DNA of 64,000 nt from Candidatus Nitrospira neomarina (GTDB lineage Bacteria; Nitrospirota; Nitrospiria; Nitrospirales; UBA8639): positions 2,542,001 to 2,606,000 of the forward strand of contig NZ_CP116968.1 in NCBI RefSeq assembly GCF_032051675.1, in the 5' to 3' direction. Shown piece by piece: positions 53,006-61,961 of this stretch (positions are counted from its first letter, which is position 1; the number at the start of each line of letters is the position of its first letter). The position numbers and the translations under genes are program-made. The notes beneath the pieces were generated by a model. The model made no database searches and had not been told where the DNA came from. It saw only the letters and a list, made by a program, of their open reading frames with translations.

Positions 53006-54778
53006 CTACACCCTAGAGGGCTCCACCTCAAGCTCTTTGTTATGCCGGGTGATATATAACAACCCATCCGCCATGGAGTAGTTAAAGGGTAATTCACATA
53101 CCACTTCACTAATCTTTTCATACACATATTGATATACTTTTTCAGCCTGTTCTGGAGTCATCCCCGATTTTACTTCATAAAAGAACCCTAAGCTCAAATC
53201 TTCCGAGGCAGGTCGCATAATTCGTTGAATCCCATACCCCCCTGGATCGCTCATAATAGGAGCTTCCTTTTCTAAATCAAACAAGCACGGTTGACAGGAA
53301 AACCCATAGGAGGAATGCAGCTTCGTATTATTAACAATAAAATTCAATGTTTCCAATGATTCTTCCTCTGTTTCGGTCGGAAACCCTACAATCACATAGC
53401 AATGCACCGCAATTCCAAGATCAACACAATCGGAACAGATCCGATCAACATTTTCTTGGGTAATCCCCTTCACCATAAAATCCATCAACCGGGCATTATA
53501 GGTTTCCAAACCAAAGACAATTTTCTGACATCCTGCCTCCCGCATAGATGTAAGTAGCTCACGAGATAAATTCTTTTCAAACCGCAGCTCGGCCGTCCAC
53601 TGTAAACCCAATTTTCGATGAATGAGTTCCTTACACAATCGCTTGGTTGGCGAAAGAGCCAGGCATTCATCCGTAAAGAAAAAATACGGTGTTTCATATT
53701 TATGGGACAACGCTTCCAATTCATCCACAACTTTTATCGGATCCTTTTGCCGAAAATTCTGATGATCCAAAGTCAGGGCACAAAACGCACAATCCTTATA
53801 ATAACAACCCCTAGAAAATTGTACTGGCAACACCGTATGCGGGGCTAAATAGTCACCCAAGGGAAACCCGTCATAGTTTGGGGCTGGGTGGTCCGCAAGA
53901 TTTTCCGAGTAAAAGGGTTGATTCACAATTATTTTTCCCTCTTGCCGCCAGATAAGATTCGGCACTTTCGAAAAATCTTTTTTCCCGTCTAGTTGATTTA
54001 TCAGTTCCAAAAGTGCCGTCTCACCTTCAAACACAATGAAGTCATCTGTCAATTGAAACAACCGATCACACCGTCTGAGATTGTCTACCAGTCTTGTAAA
54101 AATACTACCCCCGATGGTGACATGAACCTCCGGATGAATTTCCTTAATTAATTTACACAGAGTTAAACCAGGGATAATCTGTGAGGTTGCGGTAATGGAG
54201 ACTCCAACAAAATCTGGAATATCTTGTCCAAAAGCAGGAAAGAAAAATTTTCGATAAAGCACAAGATACGGATTTTGGTTTTCATCGTGGATAGCTTGGA
54301 GAATTTCTCGGGAAGAATAGATTGAATACGCAAATTGGTTGTCTACCACCGTCATTCTGGTGGGAAAATATAAAGAAGATACAACCTCCAACCACCGATC
54401 AATTAAAAAGAGACATTCTCGGTAACGCTCAATGTCGTAAAACTCTTCCCCACGCAATGATGCTTTAACGGGTTCGATTTCATCTATGAGATAAGGAAAG
54501 CGGTCAAGTGATTCAACAACACGAGCGTAATGCTCCTTACTCCCATAGCCGGTATCTCCAGAAACCGATACTTCCAGTTTTTTAACCAAATCAACTAACT
54601 GTGGATAAATATCTAACCCAAATTCTTTAGTTAACACCCTATCAAGCAACTCAATATTTAAATCGCGTTGCTGATGAACCGGAACACCGGATTTTTCAAG
54701 AAAGGCCGAAAGACACGGAATACTCAAATAGGGCTGAGAGGGATGCCAACTAGGAGGGAATAAAAGTGAAATTTTCAC
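53006..54778 (-). CDS. B12-binding-type radical SAM enzyme
   Basis: The N-terminal half (about 1-310) is a cobalamin-binding-like Rossmann domain as in B12 radical SAM proteins, with the region PDFVGVSITATSQIIPGLTL and EVHVTIGGSIFTRL; the classic DxHxxG base is not obvious, so B12 binding is uncertain. The radical SAM TIM barrel (about 320-560) has Cys325, Cys330 and Cys333 in SRGCYYKDCAFC, that is CX4CX2C instead of the usual CX3CX2C. FFTDECLALSPTK and KIVFGLETYNARL are family motifs. The start is GTG at 54778, with GGGAG upstream. It is the first gene of the operon with the membrane, TPR, tatA and NHL genes, just downstream of a terminator. The reaction is unknown. Confidence 0.88.
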   Translation of the reverse strand: MKISLLFPPSWHPSQPYLSIPCLSAFLEKSGVPVHQQRDLNIELLDRVLTKEFGLDIYPQLVDLVKKLEVSVSGDTGYGSKEHYARVVESLDRFPYLIDEIEPVKASLRGEEFYDIERYRECLFLIDRWLEVVSSLYFPTRMTVVDNQFAYSIYSSREILQAIHDENQNPYLVLYRKFFFPAFGQDIPDFVGVSITATSQIIPGLTLCKLIKEIHPEVHVTIGGSIFTRLVDNLRRCDRLFQLTDDFIVFEGETALLELINQLDGKKDFSKVPNLIWRQEGKIIVNQPFYSENLADHPAPNYDGFPLGDYLAPHTVLPVQFSRGCYYKDCAFCALTLDHQNFRQKDPIKVVDELEALSHKYETPYFFFTDECLALSPTKRLCKELIHRKLGLQWTAELRFEKNLSRELLTSMREAGCQKIVFGLETYNARLMDFMVKGITQENVDRICSDCVDLGIAVHCYVIVGFPTETEEESLETLNFIVNNTKLHSSYGFSCQPCLFDLEKEAPIMSDPGGYGIQRIMRPASEDLSLGFFYEVKSGMTPEQAEKVYQYVYEKISEVVCELPFNYSMADGLLYITRHNKELEVEPSRV

Positions 54779-54917
54779 AATGCGGCTCCCAGGTAATGGG
54801 GAAAATAAGAAACGCAGAATTTGCCTATTTTAAATTTATACACGTCCCATTCTCTTCAATGCAACAATTAGCTTTTTCTTGTCTTGTCGGATAACCATTT
54901 ATGCGAAATACGTGCTT

Positions 54918-54975
54918 ATAAAAAAAACCTCCGGCAACTTCCCCCATTACTGGAGTCCATTACCGGAGGTTTTCA
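54918..54975 (-). terminator. Rho-independent terminator after nxrC
   Basis: On the minus strand the stem is formed by 54963-54973 and 54924-54934 (ACCTCCGG against CCGGAGGT and extra A-T pairs), with a loop of about 28 bases, and is followed by TTTTTTT (54921-54927). It lies 53 bases after the stop of the gene at 55027-55983 and so separates nxrC from the radical SAM operon. Confidence 0.85.
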
Positions 54976-55026
54976 AGCTCAGCTACGTCCTATATGAAAA
55001 AGGACCTGTTCAGAAAAGGAATGAAC

Positions 55027-55983
55027 TTAGTTTGGCATTTGAGCCGTAAACCAAGTCGAAATCCCTTTCATCCCATTTCGTTCTACGTTTGAACCGTCCC
55101 AGACCGCAAAAGCTACTGGGAAGCTCGATCCTGCCGCGAACTGAACATCATTGGGGTCTTGAGTTTTGAGACTCCGCTTCATGACCACTCTCCAGGTCGG
55201 ACCGCTGCAGCATCCACCCTTCAGTGACCCATACGGCTCCCATAATCCATTTCCTACCACGTCTTGCGACGCCTGGGTAGTCAACGTACTAAATCCGTTA
55301 GCATTCAAATCTTCAACTGATCCCAGCCGCAGGTTAGGATCGGACATGATGTTACCAGACCAAATGCCGGGGTTAAATGGCCCTAAGCTCCGACCAATTC
55401 GGTCAGGATAGGTCACACCACCAGCTGGCTCTTCATAGTAGTAATCCCATGCAATGGAGGGATATTGATTATCCACATCCCACATACCGGCCACGCCCGC
55501 TCCAAGATCCTTTTGCCATTCCGCATTCCAACGCCATATGTTGACCGTCCCACCAGACTGTCCCATACATTGGAATGGAGGCGCCCCTGCAGATTGCACA
55601 GGGAATTGTACCGCCACTTGATCCCTGAAATCCTGAGGACCAATGGTGGTGTTATTTAATGTTTGATCCCCCCAGTTAGCCCAAACGCCGATTTCTTCGC
55701 CATTTGTTGCCATTTTGATCATCACAGTTTTCACTGAAATGTTCGGGTGCATTGGGGTCGTTATCGTCTGCCCACTTAATGGGGCAACGATACCGGGCAC
55801 GGATTCCCATACAGGATTCGCCGCATCCATAGGGATTGGGCCAGTAATTTTGCCAACCGGAATCGTTACCGGTTGCGAGACGGCCAGCGGAATCTGCCCC
55901 ATGGTCAAACCTACACACACCACCAGGACAGACAGAAGAACGCCAAACACCAGTCGTTTGTTACGCGTCTGCACCAATCTCAT
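55027..55983 (-). CDS. nxrC: Nitrite oxidoreductase gamma subunit-like haem b protein
   Basis: Like the protein at 48036-48914 it is of the DMSO reductase type II gamma family. Met140 (PPFQCMGQSGGTVNIW) and Lys269 (WRVVMKRSL) are the expected axial haem b ligands. A signal sequence (LLSVLVVCVGLTMGQIPLAV) directs it to the periplasm, where in Nitrospira-type nitrite oxidation it would take electrons from the Mo and Fe-S subunits NxrA and NxrB. GGAGGATGCG precedes the ATG. It forms a single-gene unit with its own terminator, followed by the radical SAM operon, and lies just after torD. The NXR label is an inference from family and neighbours; other substrates of type II enzymes are possible. 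Confidence 0.85.
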   Translation of the reverse strand: MRLVQTRNKRLVFGVLLSVLVVCVGLTMGQIPLAVSQPVTIPVGKITGPIPMDAANPVWESVPGIVAPLSGQTITTPMHPNISVKTVMIKMATNGEEIGVWANWGDQTLNNTTIGPQDFRDQVAVQFPVQSAGAPPFQCMGQSGGTVNIWRWNAEWQKDLGAGVAGMWDVDNQYPSIAWDYYYEEPAGGVTYPDRIGRSLGPFNPGIWSGNIMSDPNLRLGSVEDLNANGFSTLTTQASQDVVGNGLWEPYGSLKGGCCSGPTWRVVMKRSLKTQDPNDVQFAAGSSFPVAFAVWDGSNVERNGMKGISTWFTAQMPN

Positions 55984-56098
55984 AATGACGCATCCTCCTT
56001 TGATAAAAGATTAAAACCGAAAAGACTGCTAACTACCTGTCTCCTCAAACCTGTCGCCACTAAAACAAATTTTAAAAATGACTTAACTCAATTCTATA

Positions 56099-57070
56099 CT
56101 AAGCATTTCCTGACTGACCTGAAGTTCCACTTTCCTTATCCAAAAATGCATCTGCTCCAACTTCACTCATCAGAAGGCTTAGCTCATTTCCTTGATCTTG
56201 AGCACCACATTCAAAACTTTGACCTTCAGGGTTATTGTACGACGCAGGGCGATAGTCTGTTTCTGAATAAGGCTGAGGTGTCACCCCTAAGAACGCAATA
56301 TCGAAAGCAATCCAATGAGAGGTGAAATCAGCCAAAATCTTATAAAAACCGTAATCGGCTTTTCTATTTAACATTCCTGAAAACAAAGGAACCCATCGAC
56401 CAATATGCTCTTTAACGAATTTTTTTTCAGCTTCAATGACGGTTTTAAGTTTATCTGCTCCATCATGGAGAATGGCATATGATTCTTTGTACGCCAGATA
56501 ATGCATAAATTCCAATTCTACACTCAAATGATCCAGGCGTTCATGAATATCCGGAGAAAGCTGAAGGCCAAAAGCACTATAAAAACCAGCAATGTCTCCC
56601 ATTACGTAAGACTGCCCGAAAACATGATCATTTCCAAATAATGTCTCGTATGGCGGACAATCTAACGCGATGACATTGCTAAACACGCGACGATGCTCAT
56701 CACGTAAGTCTTGAAGACTCCAGTTTTCGCCCTCTGAGGATATCCAAGATTCAATGGCATCAAAATTACCCACCAATGCATCAAGACGCTCTTGCGCTTC
56801 ATTGCCACCTATATTTTGCAGCTCTTTTTTCAACCCTTCTAATGCCGACTTTCCATCCTCAACAAATTCCCCACTCTGAAGATAATCCAGAAATTCCTCG
56901 TCTTCTGGGTAGAGATATCCCCAGGACACCAACAGGTAAAGTTTGCTTCGACAAAGCGCCCGGTCAACAGCTGGCGCATCTTTTGGAGAAATCTTGACGG
57001 CCTTTTCATTTCCAGAAACTGGCATTCCGTTTTTCCCTGCTTTTTTCCCCTCTTTAACGCCTGATGTCAT
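56099..57070 (-). CDS. TorD/DmsD-family molybdoenzyme chaperone
   Basis: This cytoplasmic chaperone family binds the twin-arginine signal and folding intermediate of molybdopterin enzymes until their cofactor is in place. The body (about 30-270) is all-alpha. Family motifs are SWGYLYPEDEEFLDYL near the start, DEHRRVFSNVIALDCPPYETLFG, and LDHLSVELEFMHYLAYKE with the His/Glu pair. At 323 residues it is much longer than the usual 200-220, with an extra 30-residue N-terminal tail and a C-terminal extension of about 50 residues. AGGTGAAAT lies before the ATG. It precedes nxrC, with 115 bases between, supporting a molybdoenzyme of the nitrite/nitrate type nearby in the genome. Confidence 0.9.
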   Translation of the reverse strand: MTSGVKEGKKAGKNGMPVSGNEKAVKISPKDAPAVDRALCRSKLYLLVSWGYLYPEDEEFLDYLQSGEFVEDGKSALEGLKKELQNIGGNEAQERLDALVGNFDAIESWISSEGENWSLQDLRDEHRRVFSNVIALDCPPYETLFGNDHVFGQSYVMGDIAGFYSAFGLQLSPDIHERLDHLSVELEFMHYLAYKESYAILHDGADKLKTVIEAEKKFVKEHIGRWVPLFSGMLNRKADYGFYKILADFTSHWIAFDIAFLGVTPQPYSETDYRPASYNNPEGQSFECGAQDQGNELSLLMSEVGADAFLDKESGTSGQSGNA

Positions 57071-57405
57071 ATTTCACCTAACTTTTAAAAATTTTTCATT
57101 TCACAAGCATTTGCTTCAATTAGGATCATTGTCAGGGCCATTAAGGATTCATGAAAAAGGGATCAGATAATAGGACAACAGCCCTATGAAGTCAAGACTT
57201 CATTATCCCTGATGGCCCCATAGTTTCCAGAATTTTCCAGGATTTGAATCCCCTAATTTTATCCTAGAAAATCCACACCAAAAAACTCCTTTTTATGCCT
57301 TCGTCCATTTTCCATACCTCCTAGCTTTAAGGTCCATATTCACACTTTTCTTCTCCAGGTCATTCAGATTATTAATATCATTAATCCTAAAATATCATAC
57401 GGTCC
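57071..57405. other. 335-base spacer between ferredoxin and chaperone genes
   Basis: AT-rich, no gene seen. It can contain a promoter for the chaperone gene. No sigma-54 pair (GG at -24, GC at -12) was found by eye. Confidence 0.4.
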
Positions 57406-58017
57406 TTACCTCGAAACAATCCGAATTGCGCTACGGTCATTTACCGTTCCACAGATATATTGGCATATGCCACAACCCACGCATACTGAATCATCTACAC
57501 GAATGTGATAAGAAGCAAAATCCATCGAAAGTGCCTCCGTAGGACATTTAGACACACATGCATTGCAGCCAGTTCCTGCCGTACACATTTTTGCCAAAAC
57601 TTTCGCCACTCCCATATTTACCTGAAACCGATCCGCAACGGGCAAAAGGGCCTCCGTTGTGCACGCTCCGATACAGGGGAGATCTTCACATAATTTGCAT
57701 GGAGATTCTCCTGGATAGATAACGGGAGTATCATTACTCGCTAACACTTGAATGGCATCGTGAGGACAGACCTCGACGCAATCGGCGCATCCCGTGCATC
57801 GCTCCAAAAACAATTCCTCATCAACAGCCCCTGGGGGACGGAGCCACCCCGTTTTCTCAGGAACAGGCTCCTCCTTTTTTATCGGGGGAGGAGCATCACG
57901 ATGTTTGACAAATTCATGAACTGTGGCGCCAAGGGAAATGGCCGACTGTCGAAGAAACATTCTACGACCTAATGTCGGATTGGACGAAGGTTGGTTTGGC
58001 AGATGGGAGTCCGACAT
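57406..58017 (-). CDS. Four-cluster ferredoxin-type protein (NapF/NapG/MauM-like)
   Basis: The 203-residue product has four 4Fe-4S sites: CTGCADCVEVCP (from residue 74), CKLCEDLPCIGAC (107), a third starting CTAGTGCNACVSKCP (145), and CVGCGICQYICG (179). The N-terminal sequence GRRMFLRQSAISLG (17-30) resembles a twin-arginine export signal, although its hydrophobic core is weak, so location is uncertain. Such proteins pass electrons to, or help mature, molybdenum enzymes of the NapA type. Its stop is 335 bases upstream of the chaperone gene, and it starts 64 bases after the HExxH gene. Cluster spacing is normal in all four sites. The link to nitrite oxidation is by neighbourhood. Confidence 0.9.
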   Translation of the reverse strand: MSDSHLPNQPSSNPTLGRRMFLRQSAISLGATVHEFVKHRDAPPPIKKEEPVPEKTGWLRPPGAVDEELFLERCTGCADCVEVCPHDAIQVLASNDTPVIYPGESPCKLCEDLPCIGACTTEALLPVADRFQVNMGVAKVLAKMCTAGTGCNACVSKCPTEALSMDFASYHIRVDDSVCVGCGICQYICGTVNDRSAIRIVSR

Positions 58018-58081
58018 TACGACGCTTTCAACAGTCTATACCAATAAAACCAATGGAACATGAGGATAGGTGTTTTCGAAT

Positions 58082-59080
58082 TTATACCACTCCGGAGGCC
58101 CGTAGCTTATACACCTCCACGCATCTGTCACAGGCTCCATATTCCACATCCCAACCTGGGTGATTTTCTCGAATGAAATCTAAGACAAAACCTTCGAGCG
58201 TCTCATCCATGTTTTCTACCCAGGTATAAGTTGGGAATCGACAAAGAGGACACGGAAACCCTGGAAGAAGCATGGGTTTCGTTGGCACATCGGGAACCTC
58301 ACTATCCTCAACCTCAATGGCTCTCTCAATCACTCGAATCGTATCAGAGGCCATTTCCACTAATTCGGCATGAGTAAGATAATCCGTCTGCCAAATGCCT
58401 TCAAACACGGATTCCACCTGACCTGGAGGAATTTTCCGATACCAAGAACGGAACTCCCGAAACCGATATTCTTTGGAAAACATCGGTTCTTTGCCTGTTC
58501 GGGCAATTCGGCTATCGACATGAAGATTCCACAGCACACGGTAACGATTTAATATCAAATGTTCTTCACCAGGGTTCAATCCTACTTTTGTGTCAGGATC
58601 GTAACCAAAGGCCTCATCTAACATGTCAGAAATATGGGTTAACTCATGTCGTAGGTACCGGGTAATGGCTGGATCATAAAACCGCCTCGGGATCAATTTA
58701 ATACCCACCCCTTTTTTCCCGGCCTCTTCAAATTGGCGAGCGAGTTTTTCTTCGACCACTCCCCACTTTCGAAGAACATCAACCCCTTCCTGATCTTCTT
58801 TCAATACGCCTCGCACCAACACAATCCCAGTTTTATCTCGTAAAACCGGGAAGTCATCAAAAGCATCACGAAGAATTTCGGCAAACCCCCATTTAGCAAA
58901 TAAATGTTGATAGAGGCGTTTGAACTCCGGATCACGGTCATCAAGGGAAAATTTCTCGTAAATGGGATCGGCAAACTCATGAAATTCATTAAAATAAGTC
59001 GGGTCCCCTTCACGCTCAGTTTTTTCCGCAAACGAATCAATCACCTCCTGAAGGAGGGCGGGTTGAAAACGAATTTCCAT
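58082..59080 (-). CDS. HExxH-type zincin-like protein with C-terminal Cys pairs
   Basis: I know no named family. The 332-residue product, without signal peptide, contains HELTH (145-149) in the helix TRYLRHELTHISDMLDEAFG, the signature of zinc metallopeptidases and related zincins. Asp189 and His187 in NLHVDSRI are possible further ligands. The C-terminus has CPLC (277-280) and CDRC (317-320), which can make a zinc ribbon. The ATG at 59080 has GGAGG seven bases upstream. It lies upstream of the ferredoxin, TorD and nxrC genes in the same direction. A metalloprotease that processes a molybdoenzyme precursor would fit; equally, the fold could be non-catalytic. Function not assigned. Confidence 0.75.
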   Translation of the reverse strand: MEIRFQPALLQEVIDSFAEKTEREGDPTYFNEFHEFADPIYEKFSLDDRDPEFKRLYQHLFAKWGFAEILRDAFDDFPVLRDKTGIVLVRGVLKEDQEGVDVLRKWGVVEEKLARQFEEAGKKGVGIKLIPRRFYDPAITRYLRHELTHISDMLDEAFGYDPDTKVGLNPGEEHLILNRYRVLWNLHVDSRIARTGKEPMFSKEYRFREFRSWYRKIPPGQVESVFEGIWQTDYLTHAELVEMASDTIRVIERAIEVEDSEVPDVPTKPMLLPGFPCPLCRFPTYTWVENMDETLEGFVLDFIRENHPGWDVEYGACDRCVEVYKLRASGVV

Positions 59081-59334
59081 GAGCAAACCTCCGTTTACCG
59101 CAAGATCACCACAAGACGAGTTTTGTTTCTCGGAAGATGATCACGTAATAATAAATTCACAATAATTTGGGAGGTAGCTACCTTGACTCCCTCGAAAAGC
59201 GCCGTTTAGTATCATAACTAGTTGAATTATAGGAATGCGTTTTCCCTTTTGGCAAGAGAATCCCATTCATCCATTCCTGATTCCGTTTAACCGATCCCTT
59301 TAGATGTCAATCTGTTTCCGAAGCGAGGAATTCC

Positions 59335-60429
59335 ATGACCCAGCCAACAAGCCCAGACACACTGAGTTCTAATCCCGGGTTCATCCATAATCCTGATTCA
59401 CAACCTCCGCCGCTCATCGATTCACTGGCCTATTGGAAAGGCGGTATCAGGGAACTGAAGTCATTCCGTGGTCACACACAAGAGATATGGGCTGTCGCCT
59501 TTTCCCCTGATGGGCTGACATTAGCAAGCGGAGGGAATGACCGTTTTATTCGAATGTGGGATATTGAGACCGGCCGCCTTCTTCGTTCCCTACGAGGGCA
59601 CACACATGTCGTTCGAGAAGTCAAATATAGCCCTGATGGCCAAATAATCGCTTCCGCAAGTGAGGACAGGACCATTCGACTGTGGAATCCTCAAACGGGA
59701 GAATCCCTCCGGTTACTCTTTACTCGTTACGACCATGCCGTATGCAGTATTTCCTTTTCCCCAGACGGGCTCATGCTCGCGAGGGCGGGACAGAATAAAG
59801 ACATTAAAATTTGGGAAGTAACCACCGGCACCGAACTCATGACGCTTCTTGGTAAAGATCAATACGACCATAATTGGAGTGTCTGCACAGCATTTTCACC
59901 TGACGGCATTCACCTAGTGGCTGGCACCGATATCGGGAAAATTAAGCTTTATGAGGTTTTGCCAAGCGGGGAAGAAAAAATTGTACACCTGGGCCATTGG
60001 AGAGATGAGGCCGATGACGAAGAGACCGAAAACCGTGGTTTTTACGTAGATGATCAAGGCGGATTTCAAAAACCCATGGAATATTGGATTGGGGCCCTCA
60101 CCTTTACCCCTGACGGGGGCACCATGATCTCAGGTAGTCGTGACTGTACGATTAAATTCTGGAACATGCCGACCATGGAGGAACGCCGCACGCTGAAAGG
60201 TCACTCTGAATGGGTCAGGAATCTTCTTGTAACCCAAGATGGACAGGTGCTTATCAGCGCCAGCGATGATGGGACCGTCAAAATGTGGGACATTCAAACC
60301 GGCCGTCAATTCCGAACGCTTCGATCGCACAAAGGGCCTGTCAGGGGAATTGCTCTTTCTTCTGATGGTAAATACCTCGCCACAGCTGGGAATGACCGGA
60401 TCATCACCCTCTGGGAGGGTGGAGAATAA
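59335..60429 (+). CDS. WD40-repeat propeller protein
   Basis: Seven WD40-like repeats fill the protein after about 35 unordered, Pro-rich residues. Examples are SFRGHTQEIWAVAFSPDGLT, SLRGHTHVVREVKYSPDGQI and LKGHSEWVRNLLVTQDGQ, each ending in W/LW-type strands such as IRLWNPQTG or VKMWDIQTG. This is a seven-bladed propeller for protein binding. There is no signal peptide or membrane segment. GAGGAATTCC before the ATG gives the start. It is divergent from the HExxH gene across 254 bases and converges with the regulator gene. The fifth repeat is interrupted by an acidic insert (residues about 222-240, DEADDEETENRG). Partner unknown. Confidence 0.88.
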   Translation: MTQPTSPDTLSSNPGFIHNPDSQPPPLIDSLAYWKGGIRELKSFRGHTQEIWAVAFSPDGLTLASGGNDRFIRMWDIETGRLLRSLRGHTHVVREVKYSPDGQIIASASEDRTIRLWNPQTGESLRLLFTRYDHAVCSISFSPDGLMLARAGQNKDIKIWEVTTGTELMTLLGKDQYDHNWSVCTAFSPDGIHLVAGTDIGKIKLYEVLPSGEEKIVHLGHWRDEADDEETENRGFYVDDQGGFQKPMEYWIGALTFTPDGGTMISGSRDCTIKFWNMPTMEERRTLKGHSEWVRNLLVTQDGQVLISASDDGTVKMWDIQTGRQFRTLRSHKGPVRGIALSSDGKYLATAGNDRIITLWEGGE

Positions 60430-60468
60430 TTTATTTCCCGCCACAGAAATCCTTAGCTTAGAATGCTC

Positions 60469-60499
60469 AGGGCAGCTCTCTTCCTCAAAGGGCTGCCCT
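60469..60499. terminator. Bidirectional hairpin between WD40 and regulator genes
   Basis: AGGGCAGC (60469-60476) pairs with GCTGCCCT (60492-60499). It lies 40 bases after the WD40 stop and two bases after the stop of the regulator gene on the other strand. A few T residues follow on the plus strand only. Confidence 0.55.
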
Positions 60500-60500
60500 T

Positions 60501-61961
60501 TCAACCCTCATTCTCTTCGCCCTTCTCAGAGTCTGTGTCGTCGCCTGCCCGCACAATTCCATACCGTTTACATTTTTCCCAAAGACCTTTTCTCGACAAT
60601 CCTAAAACCTTCGAGGCCGTCATCCGACTCCACCCTGTTCGATTGAGTATTTCTAGAATATGCCCCCGTTCAAAGTGCTCACGCGCTTCGGCCAATGTTT
60701 CCATCGCCCCATTTTTCACGCCTCTCCTGCTTTCTTGATTCCCGCAAAATCCGCATCCCTTTTGCGGTTCCCCTCCCGCATATGGACATCGACTCTGTCC
60801 GCAGAGATCCCAAACCTGGATTTCTTGCGTGTGTTGTGCCAATGCCAACGCCCGTTCAATAGTATTTTCCAATTCGCGGACATTCCCCGGAAAAGAATAC
60901 TGCAATAATACCTCGCGAGCTTGCCGTGACAAGGCTTTGGGTTCTTGGTGATTTCGACCTGACATCGTCTCCAAAAAATGCTGGGCGATCATGAAAATAT
61001 CTTCTCGACGTTCTCGGAGAGGGGGAAGCTGAACGGGCACCACATTCAATCGATAATAGAGATCTTCCCGGAATCGTCCTTGTTCAACTTCTTTCCGCAA
61101 ATCCTTCTGCGTTGCACACACTAATCGGACATCCACCTCGATCGTGTCATTTCCTCCGACGCGTTCAAATTGCCGTTCCTGTAGAACACGAAGCAATTTA
61201 ATCTGGACCAACGGAGAAATTTCGCCGATTTCATCCAAAAAAAGTGTTCCCTGATGAGCAAGTTCGAACCGCCCCTGCCGTTGCCGAAGGGCTCCCGTAA
61301 ATGCCCCTTTTTCATGTCCAAACAGTTCAGCCTCTAACAGCGTTTCCGGGAGCGCGGCACAACTTACTTTGACCAAAGCATGATTTCGGCGAGCGCTATT
61401 GGTATGGATGGCATTGGCAATCAATTCCTTTCCCGTTCCACTTTCCCCTACCACTAAAACGGTTGCGTCAGTGGCCGAGACTAGCTTGACTTTCTCGAGC
61501 ACTTGTCGCATCCGCTCATTTTTTCCCACAATTCCTTGGAAGCTAAATTTCTTTTCCAGGGCATCCCGTAACACCCGATTCTCTTCACGAAGAGCCACCA
61601 CCGCACAAACCCGCTGCACACTCAATAACAATTCATCCATAGAAAAGGGTTTTGTGATGTAGTCGTAGGCACCGCTTTTCATCGCGTCGACAGCCGTGTC
61701 AACGGAACCATGTGCCGTAATAACAATTACTTCCGTGCCTGGGCACTCCTCCCGGCACTGCTTGACGATATGCAGTCCGTCCACACCGGGCAATCGCAAA
61801 TCAGTAATGACCAAATTAAACCGTGAAGTCCGCAACCGCTCGAGTCCTTCCAATCCAGAACTGGCTTCCTGGACCACATAGCCGATAGCCTTCAGGGCAT
61901 CGACCATAGAGACTCGCATCAAAGGCTCATCATCAATGATCAAAACCGAACCGAGAGTCAT
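60501..61961 (-). CDS. NtrC-type sigma-54 response regulator with Cys-rich linker
   Basis: The receiver domain (about 1-120) has the phospho-acceptor Asp54 in LVITDLRLPGVDG. The AAA+ domain (about 143-375) has Walker A GESGTGKE (172-179), GAFTGA (219-224), which touches sigma-54, and Walker B FLDEIGE. The C-terminal Fis-like helix-turn-helix is at about 420-465. Between AAA+ and HTH lies an unusual linker with Cys387, Cys392, Cys403 and Cys406 (DLCGQSRCPYAGGEPQKGCGFC), which could bind zinc or an Fe-S cluster. The start ATG overlaps the stop of the kinase gene (ATGA), so the two make a two-component pair. It would activate sigma-54 promoters; target genes are unknown, but NXR-related genes are the closest. 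Confidence 0.93.
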   Translation of the reverse strand: MTLGSVLIIDDEPLMRVSMVDALKAIGYVVQEASSGLEGLERLRTSRFNLVITDLRLPGVDGLHIVKQCREECPGTEVIVITAHGSVDTAVDAMKSGAYDYITKPFSMDELLLSVQRVCAVVALREENRVLRDALEKKFSFQGIVGKNERMRQVLEKVKLVSATDATVLVVGESGTGKELIANAIHTNSARRNHALVKVSCAALPETLLEAELFGHEKGAFTGALRQRQGRFELAHQGTLFLDEIGEISPLVQIKLLRVLQERQFERVGGNDTIEVDVRLVCATQKDLRKEVEQGRFREDLYYRLNVVPVQLPPLRERREDIFMIAQHFLETMSGRNHQEPKALSRQAREVLLQYSFPGNVRELENTIERALALAQHTQEIQVWDLCGQSRCPYAGGEPQKGCGFCGNQESRRGVKNGAMETLAEAREHFERGHILEILNRTGWSRMTASKVLGLSRKGLWEKCKRYGIVRAGDDTDSEKGEENEG

